Source of the DNA: CADCWK01 sp035944555
Lineage (GTDB): Bacteria; Chloroflexota; Chloroflexia; Thermomicrobiales; UBA6265
Assembly (NCBI GenBank): GCA_035944555.1
Contig: DASZAY010000003.1
Coordinates: 1-64,000, forward strand
DNA length: 64,000 nt
Reading direction: 5' to 3'
Shown here: one piece after another, positions 33,476 to 42,628 of the stretch
Layout: every line of letters starts with the position of its first letter
Numbering within the stretch: position 1 is the first letter of the stretch
Made by a program: the position numbers and the translations under genes
Notes under the pieces: generated by a model
The model's database searches: none
Seen by the model: only the letters and a program-made list of their open reading frames with translations
What the model was told of the DNA's origin: nothing

Positions 33476-33844
33476 ATGCGCTTCCTGATGTTCGTCTGCG
33501 TCGACCCGACCCCTGACCACATCCCGACCGCCGCCACGACCGCGACCGCTCTCGCCGCTCCGCCGATGGACATCAACGACTGGGTCGAGGACGTGGACCG
33601 GCGCGGGGTCCGGGTCACCGGCAACGAGCTCACCCCGGCTGATCAGACGGTCGCCGTCCGGGTCCGGGACGGCGAGACACTCCGGACTGATGGCCCGTTC
33701 CCGGAAGCCCACGAGCTGATCGCCGGGTTCGACATTCTGGAGTGCGCCGACCTCGACGAAGCGATCGAGATCGCCCGCCGGCACCCGATGGCTCGCGACG
33801 GCGCGATCGAGCTCCGGCCGTTCCGGGCGCTCGCTGATGTCTGA
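33476..33844 (+). CDS. DGPF/YCII-related protein (second)
   Basis: A 122-residue paralogue of the gene at 33073, sharing MRFLMFV, the DGPF motif in LRTDGPFPEAHELIAGFDI, and EAIEIARRHPMARDG. It differs in a longer, Ala/Thr-rich first loop. Its stop codon overlaps the sigma-factor start by 8 bases, so translation is probably coupled. The ribosome site is weak. A poorer match to the promoter element (GTGCGA, 17 bases, CGTC) lies at 33428-33454. Confidence 0.88.
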   Translation: MRFLMFVCVDPTPDHIPTAATTATALAAPPMDINDWVEDVDRRGVRVTGNELTPADQTVAVRVRDGETLRTDGPFPEAHELIAGFDILECADLDEAIEIARRHPMARDGAIELRPFRALADV

Positions 33845-35132
33845 TCCCGGACCGGCGGCCAGCGCGGCGATCGAGACCGTCTTCCACGAGGAGTGGGGCC
33901 GGATCGTCGCGTCGCTGATCCGGCGGACGGGCGACTGGGACCTTGCCGAGGAGTGCGCCCAGGACGCCTTCGCCGAGGCCGCTACCCGCTGGCCGCGTGA
34001 GGGCGTTCCCCGGCGGCCCGGCGCCTGGCTGACGACCGTCGCCGGTAACCGGGCGCTGGATCGGCTCCGGCGGCGCGGGGTGGAGGCCGGCAAGCTCCGG
34101 GAGGTCGCGACCATGCCCGACACCGATCCCGTCATCGACCCCGCGACCGGGCTGGACGATGCCACTGCCGACGCCGTCGCCTCCTCCGGGATCGGCGACG
34201 ACCGGCTGCGGCTGATCTTCACCTGCTGCCACCCGGCGCTGGCGCTGGACGCCCGGGTGGTGCTCACGCTGCGGACACTGTGCGGCCTGACTACTCCCCG
34301 GATCGCCCGGGCGTTCCTCCTCCCGGAAGCAACGATGGCCCAGCGGATCGTCCGGGCCAAGCGCCGGATCCGGGACGCCGGCATCCCCTACCGCGTTCCG
34401 CCCGCCGAGCTGCTCCCGGAACGGACCGGCGGGGTGCTGGCGGTGATCTACCTGCTCTACACCGGGGGGTACATCCCGTCGGATGGCGACCGGCCGCTCC
34501 GTGACGATCTGTCCGACGAGGCGGTCCGGCTGGCCCGGACGATGGCGGCGCTGATGCCGGATGAGCCGGAGACGCTCGGGTTGCTGGCGCTGCTGCTGCT
34601 CCAGGATGCCCGCCGGGCGGCCCGGGTCGATTCCGCTGGCGACCTCGTCCCGCTGGACGAGCAGGATCGTTCCCGGTGGGATGCCGCACGGATCGCCGAG
34701 GGGGTGGCCCTGGTCGACCGGGCGCTGCGGCTGCCCCAGGGCCCGAGTGGGACCGGGCCGTACCAGATCCAGGCCGCCATCGCTGCCTGCCACGCCACCG
34801 CGCTCGACGCCGCCGCAACGGACTGGGTGGAGATTGCCGGGCTCTACGCCGCGCTGGAGCGTCGCACCCCGACCCCGATCGTCCGGCTCAACCGGGCGAT
34901 CGCCATCGGAATGGCCGACGGGCCGAATGCGGGACTGGCGCGGCTGGCCGCGCTGGAGACAGAGGGCGAGCTGGCCGGTTACCACCTGCTACCCGCCGCC
35001 CGCGCCGACCTGCTCCGCCGCGCCGGTCGCCTCCCGGCCGCGGCCGAGGCGTACCGCGTCGCCCTGGATGGCGCTCCGACCGAGCCCGAGCGCCGGTTCT
35101 TCCAGCGGCGCCTGGGCGAACTCGGCCACTGA
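33837..35132 (+). CDS. ECF42-type sigma factor with C-terminal TPR-like extension
   Basis: A 431-residue extracytoplasmic-function sigma factor of the ECF42 type. Residues ~10-75 are sigma region 2 (WGRIVASLIRRTGDWDLAEECAQDAFAEA) and ~115-180 are region 4 (ALTLRTLCGLTTPRIARAFLLPE). A long helical C-terminal extension of about 240 residues (YLLYTGGYIP, LLALLLLQDARRAAR, RLNRAIAIGMADGP) replaces an anti-sigma partner. In this group the extension is required for activity. It is coupled to two DGPF genes upstream; no anti-sigma gene is present. Confidence 0.9.
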   Translation: MSDPGPAASAAIETVFHEEWGRIVASLIRRTGDWDLAEECAQDAFAEAATRWPREGVPRRPGAWLTTVAGNRALDRLRRRGVEAGKLREVATMPDTDPVIDPATGLDDATADAVASSGIGDDRLRLIFTCCHPALALDARVVLTLRTLCGLTTPRIARAFLLPEATMAQRIVRAKRRIRDAGIPYRVPPAELLPERTGGVLAVIYLLYTGGYIPSDGDRPLRDDLSDEAVRLARTMAALMPDEPETLGLLALLLLQDARRAARVDSAGDLVPLDEQDRSRWDAARIAEGVALVDRALRLPQGPSGTGPYQIQAAIAACHATALDAAATDWVEIAGLYAALERRTPTPIVRLNRAIAIGMADGPNAGLARLAALETEGELAGYHLLPAARADLLRRAGRLPAAAEAYRVALDGAPTEPERRFFQRRLGELGH

Positions 35133-35243
35133 TCCGGGGCGCGTGTCGGATACGGGGCACAGGCCCGGAACGGACAGGTATCCGGGCTGATCCGGACGGT
35201 GTGGCCCTGCTGGGTAGGTTAGTTGGATGACAAGGAGTGACGG

Positions 35244-35657
35244 GTGAGCGAGAAGACGGACGCGGTGGGAAACCAGGTGCCGAGCCGGTGGTCGGAGGAG
35301 GGCCTGCGTCGGAGCACGGGGTTCGTCCGGGCTTACGCGCTGATGGCCGAGGCGGCATCGACCCCTGACCGGCTGGTGACCTACGGCGAGATCGGGGAGC
35401 TGGTCGGCGCCTCGTCGGGCAGTCTGATGGGGCGCGTCGTTGGGATCGTGCTCGGACTGGTCACCGACCAGGAGCGGGCCGCGGGTCGGCCGATGCTGTC
35501 GGCCGTCGTCGTCTCGAAGACCACCAATCGGCCGGGACCGGGCTTCTACGGGCTTGCCACGACGTATGGCCGGTTGCCAGCCGACGCAACCGAGGCGGAC
35601 CGGATCGCGTTCTGGGAAGCCGAACTGGCAGCGGTCCGGGCAGCCTGGAGCGCGTGA
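35244..35657 (+). CDS. Hypothetical protein, faintly MGMT-like winged helix
   Basis: A 137-residue soluble protein I cannot place firmly. The centre (RLVTYGEIGELVGASSGSLMGRVVG) is reminiscent of the DNA-binding helix of alkyltransferase-like proteins, but the Cys-containing active site is absent. The rest (GRPMLSAVVVSKTTNRPGPGFYGLA) looks well conserved in character. The start is GTG at 35244, six bases after AAGGAG. Confidence 0.55.
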   Translation: MSEKTDAVGNQVPSRWSEEGLRRSTGFVRAYALMAEAASTPDRLVTYGEIGELVGASSGSLMGRVVGIVLGLVTDQERAAGRPMLSAVVVSKTTNRPGPGFYGLATTYGRLPADATEADRIAFWEAELAAVRAAWSA

Positions 35658-35724
35658 CAGGCCATTGGGTAGGTCGCCCGGTCGACCGTGGGGTGGGGTC
35701 GATCCGGGCCGCTGCGGGGCGCGG

Positions 35725-35730
35725 TACACT
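35725..35730 (+). promoter_or_regulatory. Candidate -10 box for a leaderless MFS transcript
   Basis: TACACT ends 9 bases before the ATG at 35740, a spacing that would put transcription start at or next to the start codon. No ribosome site precedes that ATG, which agrees with leaderless translation. Confidence 0.4.
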
Positions 35731-35739
35731 GTCCGGCCT

Positions 35740-37227
35740 ATGGATGACGCGGGACCCGCAACACCAGGGAAAGCGGACCGCCGCGGCGCGCCCGGACAAC
35801 CCGACGATCTGACCCCCGATCCGCCGTCCACCGGCGGGAGCGCGGCGCCCGACGGGCGATCGGGTTCCGACCGCGAACCCGGGCTGCGACTCTCCGCGAC
35901 CGTCTCCCGCGTCGCGGCGCGCTCGGGGGACGGGGCTGACGATTCCCCGGAGGACGACGATGTCCTGCCCGGGGAGAGTGAGCCGCCCGCCCGCAAGGCG
36001 CTGAACTGGCGCCGGACGCTCTACGCCCTCTGGGCGGCACAGATCCTCGCCCTGATCGCCTTCTCGATGCGTGCGCCATTCCTTCCCTACTACCTGGCCG
36101 ACCTTGGCCTCGCCGACCGCGACGCGCAGATCTGGTGGTCGACCGTGATCGGCGCGGCCGGGGCGCTGTGCATGGCGATCGCCGCCCCGATCTGGGGGGT
36201 CGTCTCTGACCGCTACGGCCGCAAGCCGATGGTCATCCGGGCGATGCTGTTTGCCGCGTTCACCATCGGGTTGATGGCGCTCGCCACGTCTCCGTGGCAC
36301 CTGTTCGGGCTCCGGCTGATCGAGGGCGCCTTCACCGGGACCGTGACCGCCTGCGCCGCACTCGTCGCCGCGACCGTCCCGCGCGACCGGGTCGGGTTCG
36401 GCCTCGGGCTGATCCAGACATCCGTGTTCTCCGGCGGGTCGCTCGGGCCGCTGTTCGGCGGCTTCCTGGCCGAGCAGATCGGCTACCGCTGGACGTGCGC
36501 CGTCGGGGCCCTCTTCATGGTCGTCGGCCTGCTGATCGTCGTGTTCCTCGTCGAGGAGCGCTTCCAGCCTGTCCGCCGCCGGGCGGTTGAGGGCGAGCGG
36601 ACCGGGCTGCGCGGTGGACTGGGCCGGCAGTTCGCCATCCTCGCCGTGCCGGTCGTCGCGATGATGGTCATCGCGACGCTGGTCATCCGCGGCACGTCGA
36701 TGGCCGTCCAGCCGATCCTGCCGATCTACGTCGCCGAGCTGCCGCCCTTGCGGATCAGCAACGACGAGATGGCGGGGCTGGTCCTTGGCGCCCAGGGTCT
36801 GACCAGCGCCATCGCGGCCGTGTTCTTTGGCCGGCTCGGCGACCGGATCGGCCACCGCGGCATCCTGTCGGTCTGCGCGGTCGGCGCCGGGCTGCTCTAC
36901 CTGCCGATGGCGATCGTCACGCAGTCGTGGCAGCTGCTGATCCTCCAGGCACTGTTCGGGATCACGGCCGGTGGGCTGGTTCCGGCCGCCAACGCGCTGG
37001 TCGCCCACGCCACCCGCCCCGAGCAGCGGGGGGTGGTTTTCGGGCTGATGGCCGGGGCCGGCTCGCTGGGCGCGTTCGTCGGGCCCTTGGCTGTCGCCGG
37101 GCTGGCGACGTCGGGCTCGTTCGCGCTGGCGTTCCTCGCCATTGGCGCGTCGCTGCTCCTGATGGCCGCCGCGACGATCTACGTCTTCGGCCACGCGGCC
37201 CGCGAGACCCCGACCGCCGCCGCCTGA
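35740..37227 (+). CDS. MFS multidrug-efflux-type transporter
   Basis: A 495-residue protein. The first ~85 residues are a disordered, acidic cytoplasmic tail; a 12-helix major facilitator domain follows. The motif A loop is GVVSDRYGRKPMVIRAM after helix 2, with a second copy GRLGDRIGHRG in the other half, and the drug-antiporter-like stretch IQTSVFSGGSLGPLFGG is in helix 5. It is most similar in style to TetA/MdtG proton-driven efflux pumps. Substrate unknown. The antisense strand is also open along most of the gene, a GC effect. Confidence 0.82.
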   Translation: MDDAGPATPGKADRRGAPGQPDDLTPDPPSTGGSAAPDGRSGSDREPGLRLSATVSRVAARSGDGADDSPEDDDVLPGESEPPARKALNWRRTLYALWAAQILALIAFSMRAPFLPYYLADLGLADRDAQIWWSTVIGAAGALCMAIAAPIWGVVSDRYGRKPMVIRAMLFAAFTIGLMALATSPWHLFGLRLIEGAFTGTVTACAALVAATVPRDRVGFGLGLIQTSVFSGGSLGPLFGGFLAEQIGYRWTCAVGALFMVVGLLIVVFLVEERFQPVRRRAVEGERTGLRGGLGRQFAILAVPVVAMMVIATLVIRGTSMAVQPILPIYVAELPPLRISNDEMAGLVLGAQGLTSAIAAVFFGRLGDRIGHRGILSVCAVGAGLLYLPMAIVTQSWQLLILQALFGITAGGLVPAANALVAHATRPEQRGVVFGLMAGAGSLGAFVGPLAVAGLATSGSFALAFLAIGASLLLMAAATIYVFGHAARETPTAAA

Positions 37228-37341
37228 CGTACACCGGCGTCAGGACAGGTGACGGGGCGGCGTGGCACGATGCCGTCCGGCGCGACGATGCGACCGTCTC
37301 GGCCAACCGACCTGTCGACCTTCTACCGGGAGCCCGGCACC

Positions 37342-37650
37342 ATGCTCTATCACATCGTCCTGTTCCAGCCGAAGCCGGACACTGACCCGCTGGCCTGGGA
37401 GCGACTCCGCGCCGACATCGAAGCGCTGCCCCTGAAGATTGCCGGGATCACCGCGGTGAGCTGGGGCGCCAACGTCTCGCCCGAGGGGATCGACCAGGGC
37501 TACACGCAGGGGTTCGTCATGACCTTCATCGACGAGGCGGCCCGCGACGCCTACCTCCCCCACCCCGATCACCTCGCCGTCATCCCCACCATCCAGGCGC
37601 TGTCGGCGCAGACGCTCGTCTACGACATGCCGGTGTCCGTAACGCCCTAG
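37342..37650 (+). CDS. Dabb (stress-responsive alpha/beta barrel) domain protein
   Basis: A 102-residue Dabb-family protein: MLYHIVLFQPKPD at the start, GVxxFTFID-like MTFIDEAARDAYLPHPDHLA, and a C-terminal VYDMPV strand. These form dimeric alpha/beta barrels; some act as cyclases or in stress response, many are uncharacterised. The ATG at 37342 was chosen because the family begins there; CGGGAGC lies upstream. Confidence 0.82.
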   Translation: MLYHIVLFQPKPDTDPLAWERLRADIEALPLKIAGITAVSWGANVSPEGIDQGYTQGFVMTFIDEAARDAYLPHPDHLAVIPTIQALSAQTLVYDMPVSVTP

Positions 37651-37677
37651 GGTGTGTGTCTGGCCGCGCCGGACGTC

Positions 37678-38556
37678 TTACCGGGCGGCCGGGGTGTCAG
37701 CGGCGACCGGTGACGAGACCGGCTGGTCATGACGCCGGTGCTCGACCAGCGGACGCGCCGCGGCCTCCTGTTCGTCCAGCCAGTCATGGATGGCCTGGAC
37801 CACCTCGGGCTCGTGGGTGAACGGTACGAGATGGCCCGCGTCGGGGATGTCCATCCGGCGAGCGTCCGGGATGCCTTCGAGCAGCAGATCACTCTGCTGG
37901 TACGACACCATCAGGTCCGTCGTCCCGTGAATGACGAGCGTCGGCATGGTGAGCCGCGCCAGCCAGGGCCGGCTATCGAACCCGCGAGCCGCCGCCAGTG
38001 CCCGCGCCATGATGCCAGTCCGGTTCCGGGCAGCCTCCCGGGCGTACTTGCGAGCCCGGTCGGGTGAGAGACGTGGTCCCCTGACGGAGAAGCGGGTCAC
38101 CCGGACGCTCAGGGCAAAGAGCGGAGTCCGCACCGTCCGAACGACGGTTGGGAGAATCCACCCCAAGACACGTTCTCTCGGCGTCAGCGGTTGGTAGCCG
38201 TACGTCGAGATGAGCACGAGTGACCGGACACGATGAGGAACTACGCGGGCCAGCGACAGGGCGATGGCTCCACCGTGCGAATACCCCACGACATGCGTTG
38301 TCGGCACGTCGAGACGGTCCAGCAAGGCGACAAGATCGCGCGCCATTGCTTCGGCGTCGATCGGTCCCCCAGGATAGGGACTGTCGCCATGGCCGCGCAT
38401 GTCCGGGGCGATGACGCGGAAGCTGGAGTCAAGATGATTCCGGAGGATGTCAAGCGTTCGTCCGGTCCCGTAGAGACCATGGATCAGCAGGACCGGCTCA
38501 CCGGTTCCAGTTGAGACAAACGCGAGCGAGGAGGGCTCATACGAGGGAAGTGTCAA
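37678..38556 (-). CDS. Alpha/beta hydrolase
   Basis: A 292-residue alpha/beta-hydrolase fold protein. The oxyanion segment is LLIHGLYGTGRT, the nucleophile elbow is GYSHGG near residue 94, the acid is probably in IHGTTDLMVS, and the catalytic His is in DAGHLVPFTHEP. It is likely an esterase or related hydrolase in the cytosol, substrate unknown. The start is a TTG at 38556 with a poor ribosome site, so the true start is uncertain by a few codons. It converges with the Dabb gene. Confidence 0.82.
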   Translation of the reverse strand: MTLPSYEPSSLAFVSTGTGEPVLLIHGLYGTGRTLDILRNHLDSSFRVIAPDMRGHGDSPYPGGPIDAEAMARDLVALLDRLDVPTTHVVGYSHGGAIALSLARVVPHRVRSLVLISTYGYQPLTPRERVLGWILPTVVRTVRTPLFALSVRVTRFSVRGPRLSPDRARKYAREAARNRTGIMARALAAARGFDSRPWLARLTMPTLVIHGTTDLMVSYQQSDLLLEGIPDARRMDIPDAGHLVPFTHEPEVVQAIHDWLDEQEAAARPLVEHRRHDQPVSSPVAADTPAAR

Positions 38557-38760
38557 GGGACTGCCTGACAGGAAGAGTCAAATCCAACTACGAGGAGCGA
38601 TGCCGGTACGCGGCGCGGCCAATCAGTCTACTCGACCCACCGCTGTGTCCCGTTGCAACGGATGCGATCACCGGCCGGTAGGCCTAAGGCATGGTGGCAT
38701 GGTGGCACGTAACGGGCGGCCTGTCCGCGAGTGGAGCGATCGCTCCGACCAGGAGGACCA

Positions 38761-39879
38761 ATGACCAGCCCGGACACGTCACCCCTCGCCACCCCGATCG
38801 ACCCGCATACGACGCCCTTCGTCACCCGCGACGGAGCCGACCTCGTCGTCGACGGCCAGCCGTTCCACTTCAGTGGACCCAACATCTACTGGCTGGGCAG
38901 CGACTCCCGTGAGCTGGGCCACCCCGACCGCCCCTACAACCCGCGCGAGTTCCTGATCGACTCGGCGCTGGATGCCGCCGTCGCGACCGGGGCCGGTGTC
39001 GTCCGCTCCCATACGCTCGGGATCTCGCTCGGCGCGCCGGGTACCTTCGAGCCGGAGCTGGGCCAGTTCGATCCGGAGGCGTTCCGCTCGGCCGACTATG
39101 CCCTGGCCGGTGCCGCCCGTCGCGGGATCCGGATGATGATCCCGCTGACCGACCAGTGGCGCTACCACCACGGCGGCATCAATACCCGGACCGCCTGGCG
39201 CGGCTTCCCCAACCAACCGGAAGACGCGACCAACACCGTCAACGCCATCAATAACGGGCACCAGCGGGCAGCCGAGGCGCACTTCTACGACGACCAGCAA
39301 CTCCGCGACGACCACAAGCGCTACATCGCCAACATCCTCGACCACGTCAACCCGCATACCGGGCTGGCCTGGCGCGACGACCCGACGATCCTCGCCTGGG
39401 AGACGGGCAACGAGATCAGCACCGCCTACGACGAGTGGACGGCGGACATCGCGCACTTCATCCGGCACGAGAAGGGCGCGAAGCAACTGATCGCCGACGG
39501 TACCGCCAGCAACCGCTGGGATGTCCATCACTCCGCGCTCGGGTGTGAGGACGTCGATATCGTCGGCATCCACTACTACCCGGTCAACGTCGAATGGGGC
39601 GTCCGCAACGGGCGGGTCGCGCGCAAGGCCGGCAAGGTGTTCGTCGTCGGGGAGTACGACTGGCGCGATCTTGACGCCACGCGGGCTCTCCACGCCGCCG
39701 CCGAGGAGGAGCGGTGGGCCGGGACGCTGTTCTGGAGCATCTTCCCCCGCGACGAGCAGGGCGAACCCATCCCGCACGGCGATGGCTTCACCGTCCATGT
39801 TCCCGGCACCGACGACCGGATGAATGCTGCCATCGACCTGTTCCGCGGCCACGGCGAGCGGATGGCGGCGCTGCGCTAG
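38761..39879 (+). CDS. Glycoside hydrolase, GH5-like mannanase type
   Basis: A 372-residue TIM-barrel glycosidase-like protein with no signal peptide. The beta-4 acid/base site is WETGNEIS (Asn-Glu) and the beta-7 nucleophile is probably Glu in VFVVGEYDW; other family marks are FSGPNIYWLG near the start, the aromatic GIHYYPVN, and FWSIFPRDEQGEP. The pattern fits GH5-type endo-beta-mannanase enzymes acting on mannans, but the exact family is uncertain. AGGAGGACCA precedes the ATG. It probably acts inside the cell on imported oligosaccharides, or is exported by another route. Confidence 0.75.
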   Translation: MTSPDTSPLATPIDPHTTPFVTRDGADLVVDGQPFHFSGPNIYWLGSDSRELGHPDRPYNPREFLIDSALDAAVATGAGVVRSHTLGISLGAPGTFEPELGQFDPEAFRSADYALAGAARRGIRMMIPLTDQWRYHHGGINTRTAWRGFPNQPEDATNTVNAINNGHQRAAEAHFYDDQQLRDDHKRYIANILDHVNPHTGLAWRDDPTILAWETGNEISTAYDEWTADIAHFIRHEKGAKQLIADGTASNRWDVHHSALGCEDVDIVGIHYYPVNVEWGVRNGRVARKAGKVFVVGEYDWRDLDATRALHAAAEEERWAGTLFWSIFPRDEQGEPIPHGDGFTVHVPGTDDRMNAAIDLFRGHGERMAALR

Positions 39880-39894
39880 GGGACTCGTTCTTCG

Positions 39895-39923
39895 GGCCAT
39901 CGGCACAATGCCGGCCGATGGCC
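39895..39923 (+). terminator. Hairpin after glycosidase gene
   Basis: GGCCATCGGC at 39895-39904 pairs with GCCGATGGCC at 39914-39923, 16 bases after the stop codon. Confidence 0.55.
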
Positions 39924-39974
39924 TGGACGGTACGGGTTCTATCCACCGGCGGGACGCTCCGGTAAGCTGGCGCC

Positions 39975-41333
39975 ATGTCAGCACCGGGACGGGATGATCG
40001 TAGCGGGCCGGCCGGGCATGGGCCCGGTGGGCGCATCTTCTATGGCTGGTGGATGGCCGGGACGCTGGCCGTCACCGAGTTGCTGTCATGGGGCGTGCTG
40101 TTCTACGCCTTCGCAGTCCTGCTCGTCCCGATGCAGGAAGACCTCGGCTGGTCGCGCTCGTTCCTCTCGGCCGGGATCGGCTGGGCCGTGCTGCTCTCCG
40201 GGCTGGTCGCGCCGCTCGTTGGCCGCGTGCTCGATCGCCATGGCGCCCGCTGGCCGATGACGGCCGGGTCGGTGCTCGGCGTCGTCGCGCTGCTGGCCTG
40301 GGCCAACGCCAACCACGGCGCCACCTATCTGCTGGCCTTTACGCTGCTTGGCATCGCGCTCTCGCTGGCCCTCTACGAGCCGGCCTTCGCCCTCGTCGCG
40401 ATGTGGTTCCGGGATGGGCTCCAGCGCGCGCTCCTGCTGATCACGATCGGGGGCGGGTTCGCCTCCGTCGTGTTCCTGCCGCTGACCTCGGCGCTGGAAT
40501 CGCAGCTCGGCTGGCGCGGGGCGCTGGTCGCGCTGGCCGCGATCTATGGCACGCTGACGATCCTCCCCCACGCGCTGATCCTGCGGGGACGACCCGCGCC
40601 GGAATCCGTCCAGCCCACCGCCGCGCCCGGCCCCGGCGCGGCGTCCCATCCGCCACGCCCCGCCGCCGCGCCGGACTCCTCCACCCGCGACGCCCTGCGA
40701 GACCCCGCCTTCTGGTGGCTGTCGTCCGCGTTCATGCTCAGCATGGTGGCGACGGGAGCCGTCACGGTTCACCTCGTCGCGCTGCTCCGCGACCGCGGCT
40801 ACGACGCCGGGACAGCCGCGACCTTTGCCGGGATGGTGGGGTTGATGGCCGTCGCCGGTCGCGTGCTGATCACCTTCCTGACCCGGTTCGTCCCACCCGG
40901 ACTGGCTCCGGTGCTGGTCATCGGCATCCAGGCGGTGTCGCTGGTCGCGCTGATGGCGTGGCAGGCGTTGCCGGGCCTGATCATCTTCGTCGCCCTGTTC
41001 GGTGCCAGCACCGGCGCCCTGACCATCGTCCGCGCCGCGATCGTCGCCGAGTACTTCGGTCGCCGGGCCTACGGCGCCATCGCCGGCATCCTGGCGCTGA
41101 GTACCACCGTCGCCCGGGCCGCCGGACCTGTCCTGGCTGGCGTCGCCTACGGGCTGTCCGGCGGCTACGCTATGCCGTTCTGGGTGATCGCCGCACTGGT
41201 CGCCCTCGCCGCCGGCCTGATGGTCGTCGCCGACCGGCGCCATACCGCCGCGCTGGCCGCCGCGTCCGCCCGGGCCGCTGCCGCACTCGACCCGACCACC
41301 GGATCGGTCACCACCGGAAGGAGCCACCAGTGA
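39975..41333 (+). CDS. MFS transporter, oxalate/monocarboxylate-like
   Basis: A 452-residue major facilitator protein with 12 predicted helices. Features of the monocarboxylate/oxalate-formate-like branch: FYGWWMAGTLAVTELLSWGVLFYAF in helix 1, QEDLGWSRSFLSAG after it, and a long central Pro/Ala loop. The start ATG at 39975 follows GGTAAGCTGGCGCC, with no ribosome site, so it may be leaderless. Its stop overlaps the start of the acetyltransferase gene. Confidence 0.8.
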   Translation: MSAPGRDDRSGPAGHGPGGRIFYGWWMAGTLAVTELLSWGVLFYAFAVLLVPMQEDLGWSRSFLSAGIGWAVLLSGLVAPLVGRVLDRHGARWPMTAGSVLGVVALLAWANANHGATYLLAFTLLGIALSLALYEPAFALVAMWFRDGLQRALLLITIGGGFASVVFLPLTSALESQLGWRGALVALAAIYGTLTILPHALILRGRPAPESVQPTAAPGPGAASHPPRPAAAPDSSTRDALRDPAFWWLSSAFMLSMVATGAVTVHLVALLRDRGYDAGTAATFAGMVGLMAVAGRVLITFLTRFVPPGLAPVLVIGIQAVSLVALMAWQALPGLIIFVALFGASTGALTIVRAAIVAEYFGRRAYGAIAGILALSTTVARAAGPVLAGVAYGLSGGYAMPFWVIAALVALAAGLMVVADRRHTAALAAASARAAAALDPTTGSVTTGRSHQ

Positions 41334-41875
41334 CCATGCCGCCGTCCGGGCTAACGACTCGTGCCGCGACCCCGGACGATGCCGCCGCGATCGCCGCCAT
41401 CTACAACCAGGGAATCGAGGAGCGGATCGCCACCTTCGAGACGCGGCTCCGCACCCCGGAGGACATCCTGCCCTGGTTCGACGTCCCCTACCCGGTCGTG
41501 GTCGTCGAGGAAATCACCGCGGAGGCCGACCAGGCGCGAGACGGGAGGCGGGTGGTCGGATTCGCCGCCGCGTCGGCTTATCGCCCGCGGGAGTGCTACG
41601 CCGGGATCGCCGAGTACTCCGTCTACGTCGACGGCGGCGCCCGGGGCCGGGGCGTCGGCAGGTTGGCGCTGGAAGCCCTGTTCGCCGCAGCGGAGTCGGC
41701 GGGCTACTGGAAGCTCGTCTCCCGGATCTTCGTCGAGAACACGGCCTCCCGGGCGCTGATGCGGCGGATGGGCTTCCGGGAGGTCGGCGTCTACGAGCGC
41801 CACGCGCGGCTGGATGATGCCTGGCGCGACGTCGTCATCGTCGAGAAGCTGCTCGGACCAGCGTTCGCGGAGTGA
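41330..41875 (+). CDS. GNAT N-acetyltransferase, phosphinothricin-type
   Basis: A ~181-residue GNAT acetyltransferase of the PAT/bar type: AAIAAIYNQGIEERIATFET near the start, the AcCoA-binding VDGGARGRGVGRLALEALF, and FVENTASRALMRRMGFREVGVYERHARLDD at the end. It should acetylate a small amine with acetyl-CoA, possibly a detoxification step. The GTG at 41330 overlaps the MFS stop (GTGA) and has GGAAGGAG at good spacing; an ATG at 41336 is the alternative. Coupling to the transporter suggests a shared substrate or resistance role. Confidence 0.85.
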   Translation: MTMPPSGLTTRAATPDDAAAIAAIYNQGIEERIATFETRLRTPEDILPWFDVPYPVVVVEEITAEADQARDGRRVVGFAAASAYRPRECYAGIAEYSVYVDGGARGRGVGRLALEALFAAAESAGYWKLVSRIFVENTASRALMRRMGFREVGVYERHARLDDAWRDVVIVEKLLGPAFAE

Positions 41876-41919
41876 GCCCGGGCCTGTGCCGGCCGGCCTG
41901 CCGGAAGCCTGGATTCCGG

Positions 41920-42540
41920 TCAGCGAACCGCGCCGATGACTGGCTGACGGAGAATCGTCCTGAGCCGCTCCGGCGCGGTCCGGCGTGCATCGCTCAGATA
42001 GATCTCATGGTGTTTGCCCGTCATCTGCAGGGCCTGTGACGGGATGAAGTCCCCGTGCATCGCGGCGAGCACTGGAGCTTCGTCGTCGTACGGACCAATG
42101 TGCAGGGTCTGAACGGCCAGGCCCTCATCGAAGGCTTCGACCCGGAGCCGGTCGAGTGCCGGCGCGGTGCCTTTCCTGCTCGCCGCCTGGCGGGCCGATT
42201 CGACGTGCTCACTCGTCAGCCAGTCGGGGACCATGTTCATCAGCGTCCAGTTCCAGCGCGACTTGTCCCGGTGGGTCGTGAAGGCGGTCATGTCGTCCGA
42301 CCACCACAGCGCTTCCAGCGGCATGACGACGTAGTCGCGCTGGAGCTCGTTCCTGCTCAGGAACTTCAGCGTGTAGGCGACGGGGTAGATCGTCCGCAGC
42401 GCCTCTGCATAGTCCCGCGACGTGTTGGGATCGCCGTGCCCGTCGATCATCAGGAATCGCATGGGCGGAACGGTAACGAGCTGAAACCCGCGGCGTGATG
42501 CGGTGTAGCTGGCGATCTGCTTCCGGAAATCGACCTTCAC
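41920..42540 (-). CDS. GyrI-like small-molecule-binding domain protein
   Basis: A 206-residue stand-alone GyrI-like (SHS2) protein: VTVPPMRFLMIDGHGDPNT at the start, YAEALRTIYPVAYTLK, and a C-terminal PSQALQMTGKHHEIYLSDARRTAPERLRTILRQPV. Such domains bind hydrophobic drugs and are often fused to, or encoded beside, MerR/AraC regulators; a MerR gene with its own GyrI-like domain lies immediately upstream. The start is GTG at 42540 with only a weak ribosome site. Confidence 0.85.
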   Translation of the reverse strand: MKVDFRKQIASYTASRRGFQLVTVPPMRFLMIDGHGDPNTSRDYAEALRTIYPVAYTLKFLSRNELQRDYVVMPLEALWWSDDMTAFTTHRDKSRWNWTLMNMVPDWLTSEHVESARQAASRKGTAPALDRLRVEAFDEGLAVQTLHIGPYDDEAPVLAAMHGDFIPSQALQMTGKHHEIYLSDARRTAPERLRTILRQPVIGAVR

Positions 42541-42628
42541 GTCGAGCTACCCCTGAGTACGCGGACCCGCCCCGGGGAGCGAGGGGGACAGGACAGCACC
42601 ACCTCGCGGCAGATCCGCGTCCGTCCGC

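Noticed and set aside
35461..37194. Long antisense frame over the MFS gene
   Set aside because: Shadow of a GC-rich gene; no membrane segments or motifs, while the sense strand is a canonical transporter.
40049..41329. In-frame upstream extension of the acetyltransferase frame
   Set aside because: Arg/Gly/Pro-rich noise overlapping the MFS gene; GNAT similarity starts only at 41330-41336.
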